Of a stretch of DNA of 15,341 nucleotides, positions 7,124 through 14,109 are shown piece after piece. This DNA comes from an uncultured Bacteroides sp. (lineage in GTDB: Bacteria; Bacteroidota; Bacteroidia; Bacteroidales; Bacteroidaceae): positions 1 to 15,341 of the forward strand of contig CAAFUN010000127.1 of the NCBI GenBank assembly GCA_900766195.1, given 5' to 3'. Both the position numbers and the translations under genes were made by a program. The notes under the pieces were generated by a model that saw only the letters and a list, made by a program, of their open reading frames with translations, was not told the DNA's origin and made no database searches. Numbering within the stretch: the stretch's first letter is position 1; each line of letters begins with the position of its first letter.

Positions 7124-8938
7124 ATGGCTATAAAGAATTCAAAACGATTTGCAGAAGTGGAATACTGCTTACAACGGTATTTCGATACTTCGTTTGCCCC
7201 TGTAATGCGCAATGTTCAATCGGACTTGAGCAACAAACAGGTAAAGGAATATGCAGATTATCAAATGAGCTTTGGTGGAATCTTGCGTTCAATGGCCAAT
7301 AGCATGAATAACATGCCCGATGATTCCATGCAGTATGTAAAACTCACCGGCAAATGGAACAGCAAGACCACAGAAGACTACCTTGAGATGTGTCAAAAGC
7401 AGATAGCAGGGAATAAAGACTTTCAGAATGACTTGTTGAAACTATCCTCTGAATGGCGCAATGCAGTCGTAAAAGAATTAGGCCGGGAAAGATATGATGC
7501 CATGAGCGAGAAATTGGGTATGGATATGGCCTACGCCTATGTGGATTACAGAGTGCAGCAGATGATGATAGACAAACTGGTCAAAGACCGTATGCCCAAA
7601 TCATCCATGGAGTACATTGTTCGGAAAGCAGGAGAAGGTAGCCTGTTCGGCATATCAACCATTCTGTCAAGGTCAGCACTAGATCATCACATCGCTGAAC
7701 GTGGAGAGAAGGCCTACAACCCTAGTCTTCTTGAGAAAGGTTCGGCAAAGGTCAGCTCCATTGGCATTGATGCACTAACAACTGGCGGTGTTGGTTCTTG
7801 GGCCAGCTTAGGACGGTTTGTCGGGTTTGAAGTAGCATTCAGCGGTATCGATTATTTAAGCAGTAAAAACAATAAAAGTGCAAAGACCATCACAGTAGAA
7901 GACTGTATCAGCCAAGGTCTATTTGGAAGTAAAGCCAATGTCTTTACAGACTTTCGCAAGAAAGGCAGTCAAATCAAGTCCTGGGAGAATCCGTATGTAT
8001 TATCCGTCAATCAAACACTTAACAAGAAAATGGGAATAGCTACAGAAAAACCTTTCTACGAAGACCTCTTCAAACCAGCTACCAAACAACCTTGGGAGTT
8101 GGACTTATCTACTGTAACGAATCAACGTAAGAAAGAATATGCCAATGTCCCGATGGTGGTAGCTCCGGGACATGAAGAAGAATACTTGGCAGCACAACGT
8201 GAGGTAAAAGCCAATCAAGAAGCAGCCAAGAAAGAAAAAACGCAAAGTAATGCGACGGTGGATGTGGAACCAGCATCGGCAAAAGAAGCCTATGAGCAAA
8301 AGCAACAAGAAAGTCAAGCGACAACCACACCGACAACTGTACCGACAACCGACAATACAGATGGTTGGTCAGGATTGTTGAACAACATTGGATTAGATGG
8401 CATTGGAGATGTAACACACAATCTGGGCTATGTTATCTCTATGCTACCAGATGTATTGTTAGGATTGTTCACTGGTAAGACAGAAACTTTTGGAAAGAAA
8501 GACACCTTGCTACCCATTGCCAGTATTCTGGCAGGTATGTTTATCAAGAACCCAATTTTGAAAATGACATTGATAGGTCTTGGTGGTGCTAACCTAATCA
8601 ATAAAGCAGGAAAGGAAGCCTTAACAGGACACAGAGATTATGGCGATAACGTAACGAAATCAGTTTATAAAACCTATACCGATGAAGCATTGAATCCAAG
8701 AATTCAAAATCCAACATTACAAGGAAGCTGTCTGATTGCCAATATTGACAAAGTGCCTTGTACCATTCAATTACCTCAGAACGTAGTAGCCGCTTATCAA
8801 GCAGGAGCATTACCACTGAATACACTGGCCAATGCCATTCTAGCCAAGAATGACCAGATGACGCAGATGGCTCAAAATAATTATCGTACTGTGGAAGGAC
8901 AGAGCGAAGACAGAGACCGCATGGTCACACTCAAATAG
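7124..8938 (+). CDS. Large mobile-element protein of unknown family with C-terminal hydrophobic region
   Basis: A 604-residue protein. Residues 1-200 are helical and soluble (long runs with Tyr, Gln and Met). About 205-250 is Gly/Ser-rich and mildly hydrophobic (ALTTGGVGSWASLGRFVGF). About 355-415 is a charged helix followed by a Thr/Pro linker (TTTPTTVPTTDNTD). Then comes GLDGIGDVTHNLG and two or three hydrophobic stretches (about 434-450 and 462-495), with the end of this region (LIGLGGANLINKAGK) resembling the Gly-rich protein at 5273. The C-terminus (about 534-575, GSCLIANIDKVPCTIQL then LPLNTLANAIL) looks like a short strand-helix module also seen in other proteins of this operon. No catalytic motif was found. 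It lies between the M23-like and the ArdC-like genes; an envelope or DNA-delivery role is only a guess. Confidence 0.7.
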   Translation: MAIKNSKRFAEVEYCLQRYFDTSFAPVMRNVQSDLSNKQVKEYADYQMSFGGILRSMANSMNNMPDDSMQYVKLTGKWNSKTTEDYLEMCQKQIAGNKDFQNDLLKLSSEWRNAVVKELGRERYDAMSEKLGMDMAYAYVDYRVQQMMIDKLVKDRMPKSSMEYIVRKAGEGSLFGISTILSRSALDHHIAERGEKAYNPSLLEKGSAKVSSIGIDALTTGGVGSWASLGRFVGFEVAFSGIDYLSSKNNKSAKTITVEDCISQGLFGSKANVFTDFRKKGSQIKSWENPYVLSVNQTLNKKMGIATEKPFYEDLFKPATKQPWELDLSTVTNQRKKEYANVPMVVAPGHEEEYLAAQREVKANQEAAKKEKTQSNATVDVEPASAKEAYEQKQQESQATTTPTTVPTTDNTDGWSGLLNNIGLDGIGDVTHNLGYVISMLPDVLLGLFTGKTETFGKKDTLLPIASILAGMFIKNPILKMTLIGLGGANLINKAGKEALTGHRDYGDNVTKSVYKTYTDEALNPRIQNPTLQGSCLIANIDKVPCTIQLPQNVVAAYQAGALPLNTLANAILAKNDQMTQMAQNNYRTVEGQSEDRDRMVTLK

Positions 8939-8964
8939 AATATATATATAAACACAGCATATAC

Positions 8965-11625
8965 ATGAAAGAAAAGACTATAGCTGAACAGAACGCAGCT
9001 AACCGACAGGTTGAGTTGCTGACAAATGCACTGGAAGCGGCAAAGACCAACGATGGCTATTGGCTGAATACCGGTCAGCGAATGGCTCCCAGATTTTATC
9101 CGAAAGGTGTATCTGTCAGCGCATTCAATTCCCTCACATTGGGATTGCATAGTGAACAAGGCGGTTATAAAAGTGCTTTATACACCACCTTTAACGAAGC
9201 CAAGAATCGTGGCGCAGCCGTATTGGCAAAACAACAATCTGCACCATTTCATTGGTATAATTGGAAAGAGTATGTGAACCATAACAATCCTGACGATATC
9301 ATCACTCGTGAACAGTATAAACAATTGTCTACTAAAGATAAGGAACTGTACAAAGGTATTCATAACCGAGAAATTATGAACCTGTTCAATTTGGATCAGA
9401 CCACCTTGCCCATGGTAGATAAAGAACGCTACCAAAGATTGTTGGAGAAAGATGGTGATAATGAATCCCGTCTGCATACCAGGAATGAAGAAACCAAACT
9501 GCATATTGCCGTCAATGACTTCGCCTTGCAGATACGTGATAATTTAGTCAATATCCGTAGAGATCCAAGTGGAATGCCTCGTTACGATTCAGCCAAGGAC
9601 TGTATCTATATGCCCGACCAAAAACACTTTATGCACTATACCGACTATGTACAGGAGTTGATGCGTCAAGTGGTAACGGCTACCGGTCACCAGCAACGAC
9701 TGGCTCGTGAAGGCATGGTGATGAAAGGGGCTCAATCACCCTCCGAAAATGCAGAGAAGTACGAAAGTCTGATATCCGAACTAGCCGCTGGTGTGAAGAT
9801 GCAGGAATTGGGATTACCAGCCAAGTTATCTTACGATAGCATGAAGAATATCGAATTCTGGCAGAGAGAACTAGCTGAGAACAAATGTTTGATTGATGCC
9901 ATTGAAAGTGATGTCAACACCGCTATTGACACCATTCATAAAGCAGAGAGAGGTGAAGCCGTGAGATATCGTACCGATGAGAATCAAGATATCATTATGG
10001 AAGAGCGAACCAAGCAACTTCCAAGAGTTGATTCACGAGAATGCGCCATTATGATTGACATCATTCGTCAGGGCGGTATGCGCATAGATGACCGAAATTT
10101 TGCCACACCCGAAGAACGTTCGATTTTCAAGCAAAAGTTCGACTTGGACTATTATGAGAAAGAATTGAATTATGGCTTATCCAAAACCGATAGTGATGAC
10201 CCAGAAATTGTGGAAGTAGCCTATACCAAAGCTGTAGGTGAAGGCACTCGAATTGCCAGTGTGCTTTCTGAATATATGCCTTCGGAGTGGAATGTCAGAA
10301 ATGGGAATTATGTGATAGCAGAAGCTCTCCATGATATACCTGATAAGAAGACCAAAGAGATTGTGGTAGTCAAAGACACACAGACAGGGATAACAGATGT
10401 TGTGTTGCCTGCTTGCGCCGCTACAGGTGGTGTTGTTCAATTAACAAACGGAGAGAAACGCTCGTTCTACTTAACGCCTGATGAAGTGATGTCAGAAGCT
10501 GAGCGCAACCAGAGGAATGCCAAAATTATCAAGAATGACTTGCCGGGTTTCAGTAAAGAACGCATAGAAAATGCGTTGCTTAAACGAGGTAGTACGTATG
10601 TCCGCTTTTTCAATAATGATGGAGCACTCGGCTATAAGCCCGACGATACCTATTTTGAGAATAAGCAAGTAACCATTGAGAAGCTCAAAGGTTGGGACTT
10701 GAAGGAGGAATCTAAAATAGATGTTTCAGAAGCGGTAAGCCGTTCCTTGTCACCCATCTTCGAACATATTCAGATGATGAAGGATGATCAGAACCGATGG
10801 GCTATGTACCTCAAGCCACAGAACGAAGATGGTTTCTGCATATATCCAGAGAAGACCGACTTAAATCAATTCTTCGCAACAATCAAGCAAAACCAGATTG
10901 AAGAAAGCCAACAACTCAGGCAGGAGCTGGCTATGAAGTATTATGTAAAGTCTCAGAATAAACCAGACTTGAAGTTTGACCTATTTGACAATGGTGTCAG
11001 CAAAGAAGATACCGATAAGATTGTGCATGTGAGCATCTTCCGAACTCGTGATGATAAATTGCTTTGCCTGCCTACCATTGAAGGAACTGAAAAGTTGAAA
11101 CCTCGTGAAATTACCCAACAGCAATGGCAACGTATGTGGATAGCCCAGGATATGTCATTGTACAAAAATCGGTTGGCTGCCAAGCTCTTTGCAGATGTGC
11201 TTCACCCTGAACTAAAACAAGAGAATGCCGTCAAGGAACAAGTAGAATCCATCATGATTTCAATCCCTAACCTCAAGCAATATGAAGAACTCAAAGCCAA
11301 GCATCCTGATGCCGTGCTGTTATTCAGAGTTGGAGATACTTATCAGAGCTATGCCGAAGATGCCAAACTTGTTTCAAAAGTTTTAGACTTACCAAGGATG
11401 AAAGGCGAAGATTCCAAAAACCAGAAGCAGGCAGACGTAACCTCTTTCCGCTATGGACAACTTGATACATATCTACCCAAGTTGATTCGTGATGGAAATA
11501 GAGTGGCTATCTGTGATATGTTGGAGGCTCCGAGACAATCCGTGCAAGAAGATCCAAAACAAGAAATAAAACAGGAGGCCAAGCCTGATGAGAAAGAGGA
11601 AATGCGAATGGGCCGCCACATGTAA
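8965..11625 (+). CDS. ArdC-like polyvalent protein: ArdC-N, metal-less zincin-like domain, C-terminal MutS domain I-like
   Basis: An 886-residue protein. Residues about 30-150 match the ArdC N-terminal single-strand DNA-binding domain; ITREQYKQLSTKDKELYKG and EIMNLFNLDQTTL parallel IKYDDYKQMSNEEKKN and LQIYNVFNVAQTNL of the ArdC at 14110. Residues about 205-330 align with that protein's zincin domain, but HEMTH is replaced by RQVVT (234-238); the downstream Glu in SELAAGV (E272) remains. So the fold is probably kept and the peptidase lost. A long middle region is unassigned, with an EITQQQWQRMW module at about 700-746. Residues about 763-858 are MutS domain I-like (LLFRVGDTYQSYAEDA, then YLPKLIRDGNRVAICDML), but the mismatch-reading F-x-E is T792-Y-Q794. 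The tail is charged. Expected to act on incoming DNA in the cytoplasm, perhaps against host restriction; inferred from family. Confidence 0.8.
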   Translation: MKEKTIAEQNAANRQVELLTNALEAAKTNDGYWLNTGQRMAPRFYPKGVSVSAFNSLTLGLHSEQGGYKSALYTTFNEAKNRGAAVLAKQQSAPFHWYNWKEYVNHNNPDDIITREQYKQLSTKDKELYKGIHNREIMNLFNLDQTTLPMVDKERYQRLLEKDGDNESRLHTRNEETKLHIAVNDFALQIRDNLVNIRRDPSGMPRYDSAKDCIYMPDQKHFMHYTDYVQELMRQVVTATGHQQRLAREGMVMKGAQSPSENAEKYESLISELAAGVKMQELGLPAKLSYDSMKNIEFWQRELAENKCLIDAIESDVNTAIDTIHKAERGEAVRYRTDENQDIIMEERTKQLPRVDSRECAIMIDIIRQGGMRIDDRNFATPEERSIFKQKFDLDYYEKELNYGLSKTDSDDPEIVEVAYTKAVGEGTRIASVLSEYMPSEWNVRNGNYVIAEALHDIPDKKTKEIVVVKDTQTGITDVVLPACAATGGVVQLTNGEKRSFYLTPDEVMSEAERNQRNAKIIKNDLPGFSKERIENALLKRGSTYVRFFNNDGALGYKPDDTYFENKQVTIEKLKGWDLKEESKIDVSEAVSRSLSPIFEHIQMMKDDQNRWAMYLKPQNEDGFCIYPEKTDLNQFFATIKQNQIEESQQLRQELAMKYYVKSQNKPDLKFDLFDNGVSKEDTDKIVHVSIFRTRDDKLLCLPTIEGTEKLKPREITQQQWQRMWIAQDMSLYKNRLAAKLFADVLHPELKQENAVKEQVESIMISIPNLKQYEELKAKHPDAVLLFRVGDTYQSYAEDAKLVSKVLDLPRMKGEDSKNQKQADVTSFRYGQLDTYLPKLIRDGNRVAICDMLEAPRQSVQEDPKQEIKQEAKPDEKEEMRMGRHM

Positions 11626-11636
11626 ATGGAATAGTC

Positions 11637-13229
11637 ATGAGTAAAAATCAACAATACGTAGAACAGTACAAAGAAGCGGCTATGGAGCAAATGCGTCGCT
11701 ATGGCATACCCGCTTCCGTAACACTAGCCCAGGGAATCTTGGAGAGTAGTAATGGACAAAGTCAGTTGGCTCGAAATGAGAACAACCACTTTGGCATCAA
11801 AGCTACTTCTTCCTGGATTGCCAATGGAGGAAAATACGGACTGTACACAGATGACAAACCAAATGAGAAATTCTGTAGTTATGCCAGTGTGGGTGATTCG
11901 TATGAACACCATAGTCAATTCTTGAGAAACAACAAACGCTATGCAGCTTGTTTCAGTCTTTCTCCCGACAACTACAAAGGATGGGCACAGGGGTTAGACC
12001 GAGCAGGATATGCTACGGCTGGAACGTATGCTCCGAACCTGATTAAAATCATTGAACGTAACGACCTCGCTAAATACGACCTCATGGTTTTGGAGGAAAT
12101 GAAAGCCCAAGGAAAGCAGATTGGTGTGGAACAGAATCCACGAACTACTGATAGTAGTATAGCTAATACTAATGATAGTAATCATTCAGTATCAATGAAT
12201 ACTACTGATAGTAATTACTCCTTTCCTCTAAAACGTAATGAATTCATATTGGTTACTTCACCTTTTGGAATGCGTAGTGATCCAACAGATTCTTCCAAGC
12301 AACAGATGCACAAAGGCATTGATATCCGAACCAAACAGGACGATATCTTGGCAACAGAAGATAAGGGAAAAGTAGTGGCTGTAAATCAAAATGCCAACAC
12401 TGCAGGAGGCAAATCGGTAACGGTGGAATATCAGCGTGAGAATGGTGATAAAGTTCAGCTCAGCTATCTGCATTTGAGTAGTCTTAACGTAAAAGCCGGT
12501 GATGAAGTGAACGCAGGACAAAGGTTGGGCGTAACTGGTAATACAGGTATACACACCACTGGGGAACATCTTCATTTGAGCGTAAAACAAATCGCTGCAG
12601 ATGGAACGACAAGAGATTTAGATCCGGCTGCATACTTGGCTGAGATTGCCGAAAAGGGAAACATCCAGTTGAAAGCCTTATACAATGGTGAAGACCTGTT
12701 GGCAAAATACAAAACCAATAATACTCCTGAGATAGACACTACTCTATCACCGGATGATTGGATGAAGAAAATCCTCTCGTCAGAAGATTCAGGTGAACAT
12801 ATGAGTATGGGTGACCCAATTGTAGAAATGGCAATGACCCTGTTTACCTCGCTTATGGCATTGGCTGTACAGATAGATAACAAATCTGAGAGTGAGAAGA
12901 TGCAGACTGCCACTGATGCGGCACTTAATAAGCGTATCGACTTGTCCTCCTTATTGCCCGGCATGAAAGGAAGTGCCTTGGTCTTAAAAGAAGATGGTAA
13001 AACAGTATTGGAAATCAATAATGGCAAACAGCAATTCTCGCATGAACTGACACCTTCTGAACTAAATAGGTTATCACAAGTGCTGAATAATGCAGAACTG
13101 AGTGATGACGTGAAACGCCAAAGACTATCAGGTATCGTAAACTCAATCGTGGTGGCAGGGCAAGTATCACAGAACTATGAGCAACAACAGAATCAAACAG
13201 AAAACCAGAATGAAGTAATTCGAAGATAA
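11637..13229 (+). CDS. Two-domain murein hydrolase: glucosaminidase plus M23 endopeptidase
   Basis: A 530-residue protein. Residues about 10-145 are a glucosaminidase (FlgJ-like) domain, with the catalytic Glu in LAQGILESSNGQSQLA (E36), NNHFGIK and a C-terminal RAGYATAGTYAPNLIKII. A Ser/Asn/Asp/Thr linker follows (about 168-196). Residues about 205-335 are an M23 (LytM) domain with an intact active site: HKGID (H225, D229), YLHLS (H279) and GEHLHLS (H311, H313). The C-terminal 190 residues are unassigned; about 394-413 is hydrophobic (EMAMTLFTSLMALAVQI) and might anchor the protein. It should cut both glycan strands and peptide bridges, opening peptidoglycan for a transfer apparatus, as VirB1-type enzymes do. 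There is no signal peptide, so export is unexplained. It starts 11 bp after the ArdC-like gene. Confidence 0.9.
   Translation: MSKNQQYVEQYKEAAMEQMRRYGIPASVTLAQGILESSNGQSQLARNENNHFGIKATSSWIANGGKYGLYTDDKPNEKFCSYASVGDSYEHHSQFLRNNKRYAACFSLSPDNYKGWAQGLDRAGYATAGTYAPNLIKIIERNDLAKYDLMVLEEMKAQGKQIGVEQNPRTTDSSIANTNDSNHSVSMNTTDSNYSFPLKRNEFILVTSPFGMRSDPTDSSKQQMHKGIDIRTKQDDILATEDKGKVVAVNQNANTAGGKSVTVEYQRENGDKVQLSYLHLSSLNVKAGDEVNAGQRLGVTGNTGIHTTGEHLHLSVKQIAADGTTRDLDPAAYLAEIAEKGNIQLKALYNGEDLLAKYKTNNTPEIDTTLSPDDWMKKILSSEDSGEHMSMGDPIVEMAMTLFTSLMALAVQIDNKSESEKMQTATDAALNKRIDLSSLLPGMKGSALVLKEDGKTVLEINNGKQQFSHELTPSELNRLSQVLNNAELSDDVKRQRLSGIVNSIVVAGQVSQNYEQQQNQTENQNEVIRR
12143..12217 (+). repeat. Three degenerate ~16-bp repeats in the interdomain linker of the murein hydrolase
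   Basis: The core ACT(A/-)CTGATAGTA-like unit occurs at 12143-12159, 12165-12182 and 12199-12217 (ACTACTGATAGTA, ACTAATGATAGTA, ACTACTGATAGTA), with tail AATTA/GTA variation. The units encode TTDSS, NTNDSN and NTTDSN, so they make up the flexible Ser/Asn/Asp-rich linker between the glucosaminidase and M23 domains. The local base composition (many TA and GTA) differs from the flanks, as is usual for a linker grown by repeat expansion. Confidence 0.6.
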
Positions 13230-13241
13230 CACAAAAACAAT

Positions 13242-13487
13242 ATGACACACAAAACAAGAAAGTTAGCAAGTATTTCGGCATTGGCAACAGCAGTGTTCCT
13301 TTGGGACTTTGGAGTCTATCTTCTCTTTAATGAGTTCGTGGCTAAGCTATTCTTAGTCATTATCCTCATATCAGGAACATGGACATACTACGAACTAAGA
13401 AGAGCAATAGAAATGCCACCTGATTATAACTCAGGTGAAGAAGATGAAAAACAACATACAAACAACAATAAAATAGACAAACTATGA
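13242..13487 (+). CDS. Small two-helix membrane protein
   Basis: An 81-residue protein with two predicted membrane helices: about residues 10-29 (ISALATAVFLWDFGVYLLF) and 34-50 (AKLFLVIILISGTWTYY). The N-terminus is basic (HKTRK), so by the positive-inside rule both ends probably face the cytoplasm. The tail is hydrophilic and acidic, then Asn/Lys-rich (EEDEKQH, NNNKIDK). I do not recognise a family. It lies 12 bp after the murein hydrolase gene and its stop overlaps the next ATG by 4 bp. Small membrane proteins next to murein hydrolases in phages and transfer operons can serve as holin-like exporters or scaffolds; nothing in this sequence proves it here. Confidence 0.75.
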   Translation: MTHKTRKLASISALATAVFLWDFGVYLLFNEFVAKLFLVIILISGTWTYYELRRAIEMPPDYNSGEEDEKQHTNNNKIDKL

Positions 13488-14107
13488 TTAAAGCAGAAGC
13501 AACAGTAAATGGTATCATCAGTCGCTCAGCGATGATGAAGACAGGTAAAGATGGGAAACCCTTCACAGCCATGACAGTGAAAGTAGATGTAACAGACCGT
13601 AATGGTAGTGGTATCTCAGTAGAAATTAGTGTAGGTAAAGACGGCTATGACACAAACGAAGCAGCCAAGTTGACCATCGGCCAGCGTGTTGAAATTGTGG
13701 GCACGATGAATTTCAAGAAACGCACAGAACACTTGTACGTAAATCTCAGTGCTAAACAAATTACATTGAATCCAGCCTCACAGACCGATTCGGTAACTGG
13801 TGATTTGGAGTTCAAGGGAACTATAGGCAAGCAGATTGACCGTAAAACCGATAAGAATGGTGGAAACTACCAAATCTTCTCAGGTTTCAGTACAGAGAAA
13901 GTGGCAGAGACCTTTGAGTTCACATGGGTGCGTTTTGTTAGATTCTCGAATGATGAGTGCAAAGCTCTTGTTCCCAGTGGCAAGGTGGAAATCAAGGGAG
14001 AATTGGAACTAGGCTGTTATCAGGAGAAACTCAACCTCTCTTGCCGTGTGAATGAAATCTCGGAGTGGGTCAAACAGCAAATTCCTAATATGAACCAAAA
14101 CGCATAA
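13484..14107 (+). CDS. SSB-like protein with two predicted OB folds
   Basis: A 207-residue soluble protein. Residues about 1-96 read as one OB-like barrel: IKAEATVNGIISR, the strand KPFTAMTVKVDVTD, then VEISVG, TIGQRVEIVGTMNF and LYVNLSAKQITL. Residues about 105-198 repeat the pattern: LEFKGTIGKQIDRKTDKNG, NYQIFSGF, SGKVEIKGELEL and EKLNLSCRVNEI. Two linked OB folds with a 'vG-l' turn are typical of plasmid or ICE single-strand binding proteins, but it lacks the acidic C-terminal tip of cellular SSB. It likely coats incoming single-stranded DNA along with the ArdC protein encoded 2 bp downstream. Translation is probably coupled to the small membrane protein through the ATGA overlap. Assignment is by strand pattern, not by a signature motif. 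Confidence 0.7.
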   Translation: MIKAEATVNGIISRSAMMKTGKDGKPFTAMTVKVDVTDRNGSGISVEISVGKDGYDTNEAAKLTIGQRVEIVGTMNFKKRTEHLYVNLSAKQITLNPASQTDSVTGDLEFKGTIGKQIDRKTDKNGGNYQIFSGFSTEKVAETFEFTWVRFVRFSNDECKALVPSGKVEIKGELELGCYQEKLNLSCRVNEISEWVKQQIPNMNQNA

Positions 14108-14109
14108 CT

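Noticed and set aside
8939..8964. ATATATATATA spacer as a promoter
   Set aside because: No Bacteroides-type -7/-33 pair is visible, and the 26-bp gap sits inside an otherwise gapless same-strand gene run.
8965..11625. Annotation as a MutS mismatch-repair protein
   Set aside because: Only domain I-like sequence is present (about 95 residues); there is no ATPase or clamp region and the F-x-E motif is altered.
12572..13027. Minus-strand ORF of 151 codons
   Set aside because: Antisense to the murein hydrolase gene, whose domain motifs are clear on the + strand; composition is that of a shadow frame.
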